From DATMRF01 sp035566435 (GTDB lineage: Bacteria > Verrucomicrobiota > Verrucomicrobiia > Limisphaerales > UBA8199): DNA of 64,000 bases. The stretch's first letter is position 1; each line of letters opens with the position of its first letter. The DNA is taken from contig DATMRF010000077.1 in the NCBI GenBank assembly GCA_035566435.1, forward strand, positions 1 to 64,000. The letters are read 5' to 3'. Made by a program: the position numbers and the translations under genes. The notes beneath the pieces were generated by a model, which had not been told where the DNA came from, searched no databases, and was given only the letters and a program-made list of their open reading frames with translations. Positions 1-7,478 of this stretch are shown piece by piece.

Positions 1-286
1 TGTCGGACAGATCGCCAATGATTTTTCGCATGGGCTGGGGCAGTTTGCGCACCAGCGTGGGGATGGCGAGGATTTGGTCGCCTTTGGAGAGTTGGGGCTG
101 CTCCACCAAATCAATCAGCTCGATGCGATAGCGGCCCTGAAGGTGGTTTTCGCAAATCTTCGTCAGGTTCGAAAACGCGGTCAGGGATTTGGGCGTCTGG
201 CCGGCCACGTAAAGGCGAAGTTGCCAAAGTTTGGCGGGTGCGCCGGCGGGTTTGGATTTGGGTCGTTTCACCGTTCTGGTTTTCAT
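1..286 (-). CDS. kaiB: KaiB-family clock protein, 3' end cut by window edge
   Basis: Reading the minus strand from the ATG at 286 gives a short basic leader followed by a clear KaiB thioredoxin-like domain: LRLYVAGQTPKSLTAFSNL near residue 20, then ILAIPTLVRKLPQPMRKIIG. KaiB is a small fold-switching protein that binds phosphorylated KaiC in cyanobacteria; in other bacteria it accompanies KaiC in timing or stress signalling. The ATG overlaps the kaiC TGA as ATGA (283-286), which predicts translational coupling. About 95 codons are visible and the C-terminus is off the window, so total length is unknown. Identification is strong; the biological role is inferred. Confidence 0.93.
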   Translation of the reverse strand, partial: MKTRTVKRPKSKPAGAPAKLWQLRLYVAGQTPKSLTAFSNLTKICENHLQGRYRIELIDLVEQPQLSKGDQILAIPTLVRKLPQPMRKIIGDLSD

Positions 287-2043
287 CGTTTTCGAGCCTT
301 AGGTTTGGGTTTGTGCGGCGAGCTGGCGGGCATTTGAGGATCCGCGTGGCGCAAGCGGGCCAATTCCGTGCGCTCGGCGGTCACCACGCGGGTTCGCTTA
401 GCGACCTGTTGGTCGAAGCGCCGGAGATCCTCTTCTTCGGCTTCATACTCGGAGCGCAGCGCGGCGATTTGACGTTCGAGCGCGGCGCGTTTGCGCTCCA
501 ATTCGCGCTGGCGGCGGGCGGTTTCCTGCTGGCCGGCGAGGGCTTCGGCCTTGTCGCGGGCGGTTTGCGCCGCGCGGGCGGCGCCGGTCAACACGCCGCC
601 CGGGCCGATGTAAGCGTCCACGAGGTCAATGCCCCGGTCGGAAATGAGGAACTCGCGGCTTTGGTTCGAGTGGGCCATGCCGCGGGCTTTGAGCACGTAG
701 AGGACGCGGTTGCGCTCACCGTTGCCTTCGATGTCCTGCAAGAGTAGCCAGGAGTCCATGAGGGAGGAGATGGCGATTTCACTTTGCTGGAGGGGGTTGC
801 CGGCATGCGTCAGACTGGTGAAGAGGGAGGTGATTTGCTGGCTTTTTAGGAAATCGATCAGCCGCGTCACCATCGCCTTGGTCTCGGATTCACTGCCCGC
901 GACGAGCAGGCTGGTCATGGGGTCCACGATGACGACGGCGGGCTTAAAGGTGAAGATCTCCTTGAACATGATGGCCAGGTGCATTTCCAGGCCGTAGAGG
1001 GTTGGCCGGGCGGAGTGAAACCGGAGCAAGCCGCGCTTGATCCAGGGTTCGAGGCGCAAACCGATGGAGCGCATGTTGCGCATGATTTGGCTGGGTGACT
1101 CCTCGAAGGCGAAGTAGAGCGCGCGCTCGCCGCGCCGGGCGGCGGCCTGGGCAAAGAATACGGCGGTGCTGGTTTTGCCGGTGCCGGGAGTGCCGGTGAG
1201 CAAAATGCTGCTGCCGCGAAAAAAGCCCTGCCCGTCCAGCATCGCGTCGAGCCGCGGGATGCCGGTGGAGATCCGCGCGCTGGAGGCCGCATGATTCAAC
1301 CCCAGTGACGTGATGGGGAGCACGCTGATGCCGTCGTCGCCGATGAGGAAGGGATACTCGTTGGTGCCATGCGGGGAGCCGCGATATTTCACCACGCGCA
1401 AATGCCGGGTGGCAATCTGCTCGTTGATGCGATGGTCGAGCACGATGACGCAGTCGGACACATATTCCTCCAGCCCGTGGCGCGTGAGGTGTTCGCGACC
1501 GCGCTCGGCGGTGATGACGGCGGTCACGCCTTTGTCCTTGAGCCAGCGGAAGAGCCGGCGCAACTCGGCGCGCAAGATGGCTTCGTTGGGCAAGCCGGCG
1601 AACAACGCTTCGAGGGTATCCAGCACGACGCGTTTGGCGCCGATGGAATCAATCGCGTGATTGAGCCGGACGAACAGGCCTTCCAGGTCATACTCGCCGG
1701 TTTCCTGGATTTCACTGCGTTCGATGTAAACGTGGTCGAGCAGCATTTTTTTGCGCCGGACCAACCCCGCGAGATCAAAGCCGAGCAAAGCGACGTTGCC
1801 CTTCAACTCGGTTTCCGTCTCCTCGAAAGACATGAAGACGCCCGGCTCGCCGAACTGCACGGCGCCGCGCACGAGGAATTCCGCGGCGAAGAGGGTCTTG
1901 CCGCAACCCGCGCCGCCGCAGACCAGGGTGGGCCGCCCGCGCGGCAACCCGCCGCGGGTGATTTCGTCGAGACCCTGGATGCCGGTCGGACTCTTAGGCA
2001 AATGAGCTGCGGGGGAGGTGGAGGGGTGACTGTTATTCTTCAT
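283..2043 (-). CDS. kaiC: KaiC-family dual RecA-domain ATPase with C-terminal coiled coil
   Basis: 586 aa with two tandem RecA/KaiC domains. CI has Walker A GGAGCGKT (43-50) and a Glu pair at 74-75; CII has Walker A GTPGTGKT (284-291) and a Glu pair at 314-315. KaiC is a hexameric ATPase and autokinase. Aligning the CII motif AISSLMDSW with cyanobacterial KaiC places Ser426-Ser427 at the S431/T432 phosphosites, so phosphorylation could be retained. The cyanobacterial KaiA-binding tail is replaced by a charged, Arg/Glu-rich coiled coil (about 488-565) and a basic end. The start is supported by GGGAAGGA upstream of ATG 2043. It is the middle gene of a kinase-kaiC-kaiB operon, 50 bp behind the kinase. 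No kaiA is seen. Confidence 0.95.
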   Translation of the reverse strand: MKNNSHPSTSPAAHLPKSPTGIQGLDEITRGGLPRGRPTLVCGGAGCGKTLFAAEFLVRGAVQFGEPGVFMSFEETETELKGNVALLGFDLAGLVRRKKMLLDHVYIERSEIQETGEYDLEGLFVRLNHAIDSIGAKRVVLDTLEALFAGLPNEAILRAELRRLFRWLKDKGVTAVITAERGREHLTRHGLEEYVSDCVIVLDHRINEQIATRHLRVVKYRGSPHGTNEYPFLIGDDGISVLPITSLGLNHAASSARISTGIPRLDAMLDGQGFFRGSSILLTGTPGTGKTSTAVFFAQAAARRGERALYFAFEESPSQIMRNMRSIGLRLEPWIKRGLLRFHSARPTLYGLEMHLAIMFKEIFTFKPAVVIVDPMTSLLVAGSESETKAMVTRLIDFLKSQQITSLFTSLTHAGNPLQQSEIAISSLMDSWLLLQDIEGNGERNRVLYVLKARGMAHSNQSREFLISDRGIDLVDAYIGPGGVLTGAARAAQTARDKAEALAGQQETARRQRELERKRAALERQIAALRSEYEAEEEDLRRFDQQVAKRTRVVTAERTELARLRHADPQMPASSPHKPKPKARKR

Positions 2044-2093
2044 TCAAAAGCATCCTTCCCTGAACGCAGTCGATACAGCAGAAGCATTCAGCA

Positions 2094-3335
2094 TCACGCG
2101 CCCTCCTCACTGCGTCCGGCGGCGAGCGGGATTTGCGCACGGACGGTGGTGCCTTTGCCTGGCGCGGAGGTGAGGCTGAATTGGCCGCCGACCATCTCCA
2201 GTCGTTCTCGCATGCCGAGGAGTCCCAACCGTTTGCCCTTTTTGGCGCGCCCCACGCGTGGTTGCTGAAAGCCTTTGCCGTCGTCCTTGATGGTCAAGCA
2301 AACGGCGCCGTCCTGTTCCCGCACCTGGACGTCGGCCCGGCTGGCCTGGGCGTGGCGGGCGATGTTGGTGAGGGCTTCCTGGGCGACGCGATAGAGGACG
2401 GTTCGTTTGTCACCGTTCACTTGTTCAACCCCAGCAAAGGCGGACAAGGTGACCCGGATACCCGACTCCTCCTTGAAGTGCTTCATGAACGTATGCAAGG
2501 CCGGAACCAGCCCCAGGTCGTCCAACACCGCGGGGCGCAGTTCGCGGGCAAACCGATGGACGATCTGCACGGAGTGTTGCACCAACTGCTGCGTGCGGGC
2601 GATGCTTTGCTCCAGGCCGCGGCCATTGAGTGCGGCCTCTGCTTTCAATTTGGCCAGGCGCACATTGATGCCCGTCAAGGTCTGGGCGATGACGTCATGG
2701 AGTTCGCGGCTGATCCGCTTGCGTTCTTCCTCCTGCGCCGACAGAAGCTGGCGGGAGAGGAAGCGCAATTCTTCATGCATATGCCGCGACTCTTGCAACA
2801 AATAGCCGTGGTGCTGCTCGCTTTTTCTGAGGGACTCCTCCGCCGTCTTGCGCTGGGCTATCTCATCCCTTAACCGCCGGTTGGAGGCGGCCAGGTCCGC
2901 GCTGCGCCGGCGCAGCGCCTGGTTCAGTCGTTCCATGCGGACGCTGGTTTCCCGCGCGATGCGATGAGTCTGCTCGAGCGGCGTGATGACCTCGGCGAAA
3001 AAGGCGCGGGCCCGCCGGACGAGCGTGGCCCGGGTGCCCGGGGAGTAGCTTGGCAAAACCAGTGTAATCAACGCCTGCTGGTGAATCGCAGCCAGGCCCA
3101 GCGTCTCCAGGCCAATGGTCATGGCCTGGCGTCCCAAGTCTTTGGCCGGCTGCAAGCTCGCCCGGCGACTGCGCGCAAGGTGTTTTCCCAGCGCCTCCTG
3201 ATACGCTCGCGATAGCCTGCTCAAGTCGCGTTTCATGGTGGGCCGAATTCGCGCCGCACGGTTTGGCGCGCTGGTTTTTGTTGCGTCATCAAGCAGGGCG
3301 GCGGCATCGTCGGCGTGCCTACGAACCCAGGTCAA
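2094..3335 (-). CDS. HisKA_3-type sensor histidine kinase in the Kai operon
   Basis: 413 aa from a TTG start; the ATG at 3236 (MKRDLSRLSRAYQ, 380 aa) is an equally good start because the recognisable domain begins there. The N-terminal helical domain (about 36-125) resembles the RsbU/RsbRD-type N-terminal domain. A coiled coil (130-200) follows, then a HisKA_3 dimerisation box with the phospho-acceptor His about 213 (RISRELHDVIAQTL), and a HATPase_c domain with an N-box (QEALTNIARHA) and DDGKGF. There is no membrane segment, so it should be cytosolic. It precedes kaiC by 50 bp on the same strand, suggesting it passes signals into or out of KaiC. No response regulator is adjacent within the window. 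Confidence 0.88.
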   Translation of the reverse strand: MTWVRRHADDAAALLDDATKTSAPNRAARIRPTMKRDLSRLSRAYQEALGKHLARSRRASLQPAKDLGRQAMTIGLETLGLAAIHQQALITLVLPSYSPGTRATLVRRARAFFAEVITPLEQTHRIARETSVRMERLNQALRRRSADLAASNRRLRDEIAQRKTAEESLRKSEQHHGYLLQESRHMHEELRFLSRQLLSAQEEERKRISRELHDVIAQTLTGINVRLAKLKAEAALNGRGLEQSIARTQQLVQHSVQIVHRFARELRPAVLDDLGLVPALHTFMKHFKEESGIRVTLSAFAGVEQVNGDKRTVLYRVAQEALTNIARHAQASRADVQVREQDGAVCLTIKDDGKGFQQPRVGRAKKGKRLGLLGMRERLEMVGGQFSLTSAPGKGTTVRAQIPLAAGRSEEGA

Positions 3336-3716
3336 TATCTGCCGTTTTCTCCGAACCGTCTATCGGGGAAGTCCCCCATGCGCCCGGGACGGGGGGAGGA
3401 CGTAGCCGCCGGTGCAGGTGAGGCGGGATTTGACGGTGGCTAATTGGGTTATCATGTTTTCAGGTTTTCAAGTTGTCAGGTTCGCCGGCAGCGGGGAACG
3501 GATGAGCATGGCGGGGGGACTGGAGTGGTGGAGTGATGGAGTGCCGGGGTGGTTGAGAGTTGGGAGTTGATAGTTGATAGCCAGAAGAACCGAGACGCGT
3601 TGGCGGGGATTTCGGGATTTGAGAATTGAGATTTCAAAGGGAAGCAGGCTTCGGAGAGTTGATGGTTCAGAGTTGATAGTTATTGCCAACAGGCTCCAAA
3701 GCTCCGGAGGTCGAGC
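3336..3716. other. Intergenic spacer with low-complexity repeats
   Basis: No convincing gene. The block holds a purine-rich stretch around 3521-3540 (GGAGTGGTGGAGTGATGG) that recurs at 33441-33458, plus two runs of degenerate 7-bp repeats listed separately. Open frames here run through the repeats and lack start signals. Confidence 0.6.
3551..3580. repeat. Degenerate tandem heptamer repeat
   Basis: Reads as GGTTGAG AGTTGGG AGTTGAT AGTTGAT, four 7-bp units. A second run (AGAGTTG ATGGTTC AGAGTTG ATAGTTA) lies at about 3656-3683. The same family recurs at 33475-33502 and, in the opposite orientation, at 41159-41193. Confidence 0.75.
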
Positions 3717-3760
3717 CTGCAAAATGCATGCAGCGGCGGCGGCGACGGTGCAAGTTGCAA
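3717..3760 (+). promoter_or_regulatory. Paired 13-bp palindromes, putative activator binding sites
   Basis: CTGCAAAATGCAT (3717-3729) and GTGCAAGTTGCAA (3748-3760) are near-palindromes whose centres lie 31 bp apart, about three helical turns. They lie about 99 bp (second centre) upstream of the -24 element at 3852. Both resemble the pair at 7014-7058. Position and spacing fit upstream activator sequences for a sigma54 enhancer-binding protein; the adjacent NtrC-type gene (10891-12255) is the obvious candidate. Binding is inferred. Confidence 0.6.
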
Positions 3761-3851
3761 TGCCTCGACAACTTCTTCACAGTCCACCAAAGCTGACCTC
3801 AAGGGCCTTAATCAGGCTGGTTTGAAGAAGTTAGCGCGCCCGGCGTCAGGT

Positions 3852-3867
3852 TGGCCCTTTATAAGCT
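3852..3867 (+). promoter_or_regulatory. Sigma54 (-24/-12) promoter for the YqjD-like gene
   Basis: TTGGCCCTTTATAAGCT: GG at 3853-3854 and GC at 3865-3866, exactly the 12-nt offset of the TGGCACG-N4-TTGC consensus. It predicts a leader of about 150 nt before the ATG at 4026. The -24 half matches the promoter at 7148 (shared TTGGCCCTT). Confidence 0.6.
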
Positions 3868-4025
3868 GGAAGCGAAAGGCGAACTCAAGCGCATTGATAG
3901 TATGATAGTCCGGACGGCGGCGTAACCCCGGTCCAGGAGCCGGCACAGTCCGCCTGAACCATAGCACCCGGCCGGCGGCAAGATTTTGCAACGAACCAAT
4001 CCAAACCAAATAGAAAGAAAAAACC

Positions 4026-4334
4026 ATGTTTGATAAACAAAAACCGAACGGTGATAACGATCTGGGCACCCTGGCCGAAGATGCGCGCGCTTTAATGACG
4101 GCCACCGCCGACGTGGCGGGGGATAAGGTGGCGGAGGCCCGCCGGCGGCTCGCGGCCGCATTAGACAGCGGGAAGCGGATCTTTGGGCGCGTTAAAGAGA
4201 AGGCGGTTGAGGGCGCGAAAGCCACAGACGAGGTCGTGCACGAGCATCCTTATCAAGCCATCGGCATCGCTCTGGGTGTGGGGGCGCTCATCGGTTTCCT
4301 CGCGGCTCGCCGGTGCTCGCGCAACGGCGACTGA
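4026..4334 (+). CDS. YqjD/ElaB-like DUF883 membrane-anchored protein
   Basis: 102 aa. The N-terminal 70 residues are a charged, Ala-rich amphipathic helix (KVAEARRRLAAALDSGKR). A glycine-rich transmembrane segment follows near the C-terminus (AIGIALGVGALIGFLAARR). This is the layout of the DUF883 family (ElaB/YqjD/YgaM), inner-membrane proteins linked in E. coli to ribosome binding in stationary phase. The HPYQAIGIALGVGALIGFLA pattern is typical. Start ATG 4026 follows an A-rich stretch with AGAAAG. It lies downstream of a sigma54-type promoter and paired palindromes, so stress-regulated expression is inferred. Confidence 0.85.
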   Translation: MFDKQKPNGDNDLGTLAEDARALMTATADVAGDKVAEARRRLAAALDSGKRIFGRVKEKAVEGAKATDEVVHEHPYQAIGIALGVGALIGFLAARRCSRNGD

Positions 4335-4432
4335 GCGCGCCATGGAATCGCTCCCCAGCCATATGGGCTGCTCCACTGGTTGGAAGCCAACACTTAGCAA
4401 TCCTGCCCGGTGGTGGGTGGCTCGCGCATCCC

Positions 4433-4476
4433 GTGCGAAGCGCAAGGTTGAATGGCAAATAAGGTGCAAAACACCC
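4433..4476 (+). promoter_or_regulatory. Second pair of GTGC-type palindromes, putative activator sites
   Basis: GTGCGAAGCGCAA (4433-4445; core TGCG-AAG-CGCA) and GTGCAAAACACCC (4464-4476) have centres 31 bp apart. The second centre is 85 bp upstream of the -24 element at 4555. These sites are more degenerate than the 7014-7058 pair, but share spacing and placement. Inferred target of the local sigma54 activator. Confidence 0.45.
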
Positions 4477-4553
4477 GATCCGGAAAGCGTCTGTCTCGAG
4501 CTGAAAGCTCACAACGTGTTCATGAGCAACGCGCAGGGTTAGCCTGGATGGAA

Positions 4554-4569
4554 CGGCACGCGGCCAGCT
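4554..4569 (+). promoter_or_regulatory. Sigma54 (-24/-12) promoter for the small lipoprotein gene
   Basis: CGGCACGCGGCCAGCT carries GG at 4555-4556 and GC at 4567-4568, the correct 12-nt offset, and the -24 half GGCACG is consensus. The predicted transcript starts near 4580, about 50 nt before ATG 4631. Confidence 0.55.
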
Positions 4570-4630
4570 AGAGAGAATCGATTACACCTGACGAGGAATC
4601 CTCAAAGGAAATCACAAAACAAGAAACCAT

Positions 4631-4822
4631 ATGAAACATATCATTCTTCTATTAAGCGTTGTCACCCTGCTCGCGACGAGCGGCTGTATTTTTCCGGGCC
4701 ATGGCGGCGGCGGGGAATATCGAGGGCATGACGAGTATCGCGGTCACGGGGAATATCGAGAGCACTCAGAATATCGCGAATATCCTGAACCTGCAGTAGT
4801 GGTGCGGATCCATCCCGATTAG
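4631..4822 (+). CDS. Small repetitive lipoprotein
   Basis: 63 aa with a Sec/lipoprotein signal: MKHIILLLSVVTLLATSGC, giving a lipobox ending at Cys19. The mature part is a Gly/His/Tyr/Glu-rich low-complexity segment with four imperfect EYRGH/EYREH units, then EPAVVVRIHPD. No enzymatic motif. It should be an envelope-anchored small protein; the His/acidic repeats might bind metal, but that is speculation. It has its own putative sigma54 promoter at 4554 and precedes the AsmA-like gene by about 160 bp on the same strand. Confidence 0.75.
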   Translation: MKHIILLLSVVTLLATSGCIFPGHGGGGEYRGHDEYRGHGEYREHSEYREYPEPAVVVRIHPD

Positions 4823-4985
4823 CGGGCATCAACGCGCCGCTTCCTGAAAAGCCTTCGGACAGGAAGGTTATCGAAACCAAACGAGTCAACATTCGGCGCG
4901 CGTGCAAGCAACTGAAGGCCGGGGCGCCGGAGCAACGGAGCCTCCCGCGATCGCCAGCCGCGCGGTGCGCTGCAGAGGTGGAGCG

Positions 4986-6338
4986 GTGAAGCCTGGCCGG
5001 AAGCGGTCGTTGCGGAGGTGGTCGGCCTACGCGGGCCTTTGCCTGGGTGTAGCCGTCCTCGCCGGCGCGGTGCTCATCTTTCTGTTCGGTAATACGCTGC
5101 TCAACGGCTATGGCAAAAGGAAGGCCGAGCGAGCGTTTGCCCGAGCGCATCCAGGGTCCGGGTTGCGAATCGGCGAACTGGAATACTCGGTGGGCGCCAA
5201 TCGGCTCGTCGCCCAATCTGTCACACTCAGCGGAACCAACGCGACGCTGAGGGCCGGCCGGATTTCGCTGGCCGGCGTTCGCTGGGCGCGGCTTTTTTGG
5301 GGAACGGCTGGCCTGGGTGAGGTTCTCGCCGTGGCCAGGCTCGAAGCGACCAATCTCGACGTGGAATTCCCCTCGGCGCGCTACGGGATCCGCTGCGCGC
5401 GGTTGCGAGCGTCCGTGCCGGGCTCAGAATTACTGGCCGAAGGCACCGAACTTCGGACGCTGGCCGGGGATGAAGAATTTTTCGCAGCGCACGATTTTCG
5501 AACGACGCGGTTTCATGTAGCCGCACCAGAGTGCCGAGTGTCGGGGCTGGCGTATGGGGAATTGCTGCAGGGAAAGTCCTACCGAGCCGCGTCGGTGACC
5601 TTTTCCCGGCCCTCCTTCGATGCGCTGGTCAATCGTGACCAGCCAGTCGAGCCGTTGGTGAAGAGCCCGCTGATGGTGCACGAGGCGCTGGCCGCGATCC
5701 GGCAACCGCTGCGGGTCGATCGCCTCAGCATCACCAATGGCTACCTGAGATACAGCGAGCGGGTGGTCGCTGGAGCCGTTCCCGGGGTGTTGACGATCGC
5801 GGCGGTGAATGTGTCCGCCGAGGGCATCGCCAACCGGGGCGAAGCGCCGGCCGCCATCCTGCTGCGGGCGCAGGGCGAACTCATGAACGCAGGAACGATG
5901 AAGGTGCTGCTGACGATTCCGGTCGCTTCACCGGACTTCTCGCTCCGCTATTCCGGTTCGCTCAGCGCGATGGACCTGACCCGCCTGGATGCGTTCCTCG
6001 AGATTGCGGAACACACCCGGCTTACGTCCGGCAGCGCTACAGAGGCAGCGTTCGAAATCGATGTGACCGCCGGGTGGGCTCACGGCCGGGTGCGCGCGAT
6101 CTACGAGAATTTGGAGATTGCTGTGCTCGACAAGCAAACGGGCACCGAAAAGGGGTTGGCCAATCGCGCCGCCTCGTTGTTCGAGAACGTGTTCAAAATC
6201 CGGAATTCCAACGCTCCGGACGCATCGGGTGCGATGAAGGAGGGGGAGGTAAATTACACGAGAAAACCGGAAGACGAGTTTCAGCAGTTTTTGTGGTTTG
6301 CCCTGCGGACCGGGGTCCTGGATATCATCAGCCATTGA
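4986..6338 (+). CDS. AsmA/DUF748-like envelope protein
   Basis: About 450 aa. The frame opens at GTG 4902, but GTG 4986 is preferred: it follows GAGGTGGAG and begins a basic N-terminus (VKPGRKRSLRRW) directly before one transmembrane helix (AYAGLCLGVAVLAGAVLIFL). The remainder is an extracytoplasmic, beta-rich domain with short stretches such as RIGELEYSVGANRLVAQSV and RVDRLSITNGYLRYSERV, the pattern of AsmA-like/DUF748 repeats that line inter-membrane lipid-transport proteins. It may be co-transcribed with the lipoprotein at 4631. Family call is moderate; a role in envelope maintenance is inferred. Confidence 0.65.
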   Translation: MKPGRKRSLRRWSAYAGLCLGVAVLAGAVLIFLFGNTLLNGYGKRKAERAFARAHPGSGLRIGELEYSVGANRLVAQSVTLSGTNATLRAGRISLAGVRWARLFWGTAGLGEVLAVARLEATNLDVEFPSARYGIRCARLRASVPGSELLAEGTELRTLAGDEEFFAAHDFRTTRFHVAAPECRVSGLAYGELLQGKSYRAASVTFSRPSFDALVNRDQPVEPLVKSPLMVHEALAAIRQPLRVDRLSITNGYLRYSERVVAGAVPGVLTIAAVNVSAEGIANRGEAPAAILLRAQGELMNAGTMKVLLTIPVASPDFSLRYSGSLSAMDLTRLDAFLEIAEHTRLTSGSATEAAFEIDVTAGWAHGRVRAIYENLEIAVLDKQTGTEKGLANRAASLFENVFKIRNSNAPDASGAMKEGEVNYTRKPEDEFQQFLWFALRTGVLDIISH

Positions 6339-6370
6339 TTCATAGTCGATGAAGCACAACTAGCCTGGCT

Positions 6371-6538
6371 TTAGCTGGGATTCTCGATTTGGACGGCTTC
6401 CGTGACTTCGCTCGCCTGGGCGTTCAATCCCAGCCGCCGTTCGTCCTGGAGTTCGAGGGGTGTCAGGCCGGTGGTGAAAAGCTCCAGGGTCACCCCTCCG
6501 GCAATGAGTGCCAGCAGACTAAGCGCGACATCGATCAT
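6371..6538 (-). CDS. Small single-span membrane protein, unknown function
   Basis: 55 aa if started at ATG 6538, which overlaps the stop of the upstream gene as ATGA (6535-6538), implying translational coupling; an ORF extension to 6631 is unlikely because it overlaps that gene. The N-terminus is one hydrophobic helix (MIDVALSLLALIAGGVTLEL), followed by a soluble, acidic tail (LQDERRLGLNAQASEVTEA). Not recognised. Its pairing with the Thivi_2564-type gene suggests the two act together in the membrane. Confidence 0.6.
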   Translation of the reverse strand: MIDVALSLLALIAGGVTLELFTTGLTPLELQDERRLGLNAQASEVTEAVQIENPS

Positions 6539-6762
6539 AAAACCCCACTCGAGACGACCGGAGAAGGCGATTGGATTGAGGCCCGCACGTTGCGGACGTG
6601 GTCCAGTATTCCGAACACGTTGAGCAGCCAAAGGACAACCACCACGACCACCATGATATTGAGGATCTTTTTGATCTTGCCGTCCATGGGGATATAGGTG
6701 TTGACGAGCCAGAGCAGGACTCCGACAACGACGAGAGTGACAACGATTGTAATTAACGACAT
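6535..6762 (-). CDS. Thivi_2564-type small membrane protein
   Basis: 75 aa with two hydrophobic helices separated by a short loop: SLITIVVTLVVVGVLLWLVN, then YIPMDGKIKKILNI, then VVVVVVLWLLNVFGIL. The WLVNTYIPMDGKIKKILN motif is the signature of the Thivi_2564 family of small membrane proteins (function unknown). The extra C-terminal tail after DHVRN is unusual for the family. A -24/-12 promoter match (6831-6845, minus) lies upstream with a leader of about 58 nt. The gene is first of a two-gene operon with the 55-aa membrane protein. Confidence 0.8.
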   Translation of the reverse strand: MSLITIVVTLVVVGVLLWLVNTYIPMDGKIKKILNIMVVVVVVLWLLNVFGILDHVRNVRASIQSPSPVVSSGVL

Positions 6763-6830
6763 ATCTTTACCTGTTTCTTTCTACGCTTTGATTCTTTTGG
6801 TGCGGATTCATGTCTGAGCGCCATCCTTTA

Positions 6831-6845
6831 GCGCGAGGCGTGCCA
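6831..6845 (-). promoter_or_regulatory. Sigma54 (-24/-12) promoter for the Thivi_2564-type gene
   Basis: On the minus strand TGGCACGCCTCGCGC matches the sigma54 consensus TGGCACG-N4-xxGC with GG at 6844-6843 and GC at 6832-6831. It is divergent from the promoter at 7148, so the palindrome pair at 7014-7058 could serve both. Confidence 0.65.
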
Positions 6846-7013
6846 GGGGTGCTCCGCTATGGGGGAGACAACAAGCTGAGTTCGGGCCGAGGATTGCCTG
6901 ACACTCGCAACCGCCCTGCCAACAACAGTTAGCCGCGGACTCCTGGTTGGGCCGGAACGGAACAACAGCGGGCCAACCATAAAGGCTCCGGACTGAATCC
7001 AGCTTCGTTCAGG

Positions 7014-7058
7014 GTGCAAAATGCACGTTCGAGTTGCTGCTTCTAGTGCAACTTGCAC
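7014..7058. promoter_or_regulatory. Two perfect 13-bp palindromes, putative activator binding sites
   Basis: GTGCAAAATGCAC (7014-7026) and GTGCAACTTGCAC (7046-7058) are both perfect palindromes around an odd centre, with centres 32 bp apart. The second lies 97 bp upstream of the -24 element at 7148. Best copies of the site type also seen at 3717-3760 and 4433-4476. They fit enhancer sites for the neighbouring NtrC-family activator. Confidence 0.7.
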
Positions 7059-7147
7059 CGGTCTGGTATCTGTCGTCCGGCGCTAAAGCCCAACAAGAAC
7101 GCTGTAACAAACCTTGAGCCAATAGGTTGCAGAAACCGGCGTGGTAT

Positions 7148-7163
7148 TGGCCCTTCCCTAGCT
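7148..7163 (+). promoter_or_regulatory. Sigma54 (-24/-12) promoter for the phosphorelay genes
   Basis: TTGGCCCTTCCCTAGCT has GG at 7149-7150 and GC at 7161-7162, the sigma54 offset. It precedes the receiver fragment (7181) and the hybrid kinase (7479), so the operon encoding the sigma54 activator could be autoregulated. Confidence 0.6.
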
Positions 7164-7180
7164 AAACGCGGGAAATAACT

Positions 7181-7381
7181 ATGAGAACCAATCTATCTCC
7201 CGCGAAAATATCGGACCCGGCCGAAACGTGGTTGGCCGTTGATGGCGACGCGACGGTTCGCGACGCGGAGACGCAGATACTGCGCCTGCAAGGTTACACG
7301 GAACTGGAAGCCCGGGTGCCTGCGGAAGCCTTGCGGTTGGCTCGCGAGGCCTCGGCGATGCTTTTCTTCATCACTGCCTAA
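7181..7381 (+). CDS. Short receiver-like fragment
   Basis: 66 aa. Residues 16-58 resemble the first half of a response-regulator receiver (TWLAVDGDATVRDAETQILRL, then GYTELEARVPAEALRLA): an acidic cluster after beta1 and a VRD turn, but the phospho-acceptor region is absent because the frame stops at 7381. It may be a decayed receiver or a leader peptide for the operon. A GGGAA element precedes the ATG, but the predicted sigma54 start site (about 7173) leaves almost no untranslated leader, so translation of this ORF is uncertain. Confidence 0.4.
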   Translation: MRTNLSPAKISDPAETWLAVDGDATVRDAETQILRLQGYTELEARVPAEALRLAREASAMLFFITA

Positions 7382-7478
7382 GGATAACACCTACCATGCA
7401 TCGTGCGCTTTGCATTGTATGTTAAAGCGTCCTACATTGGCCGGACGCGTGTGCGCCCCGCTCAACGCAGGGAAGCGC

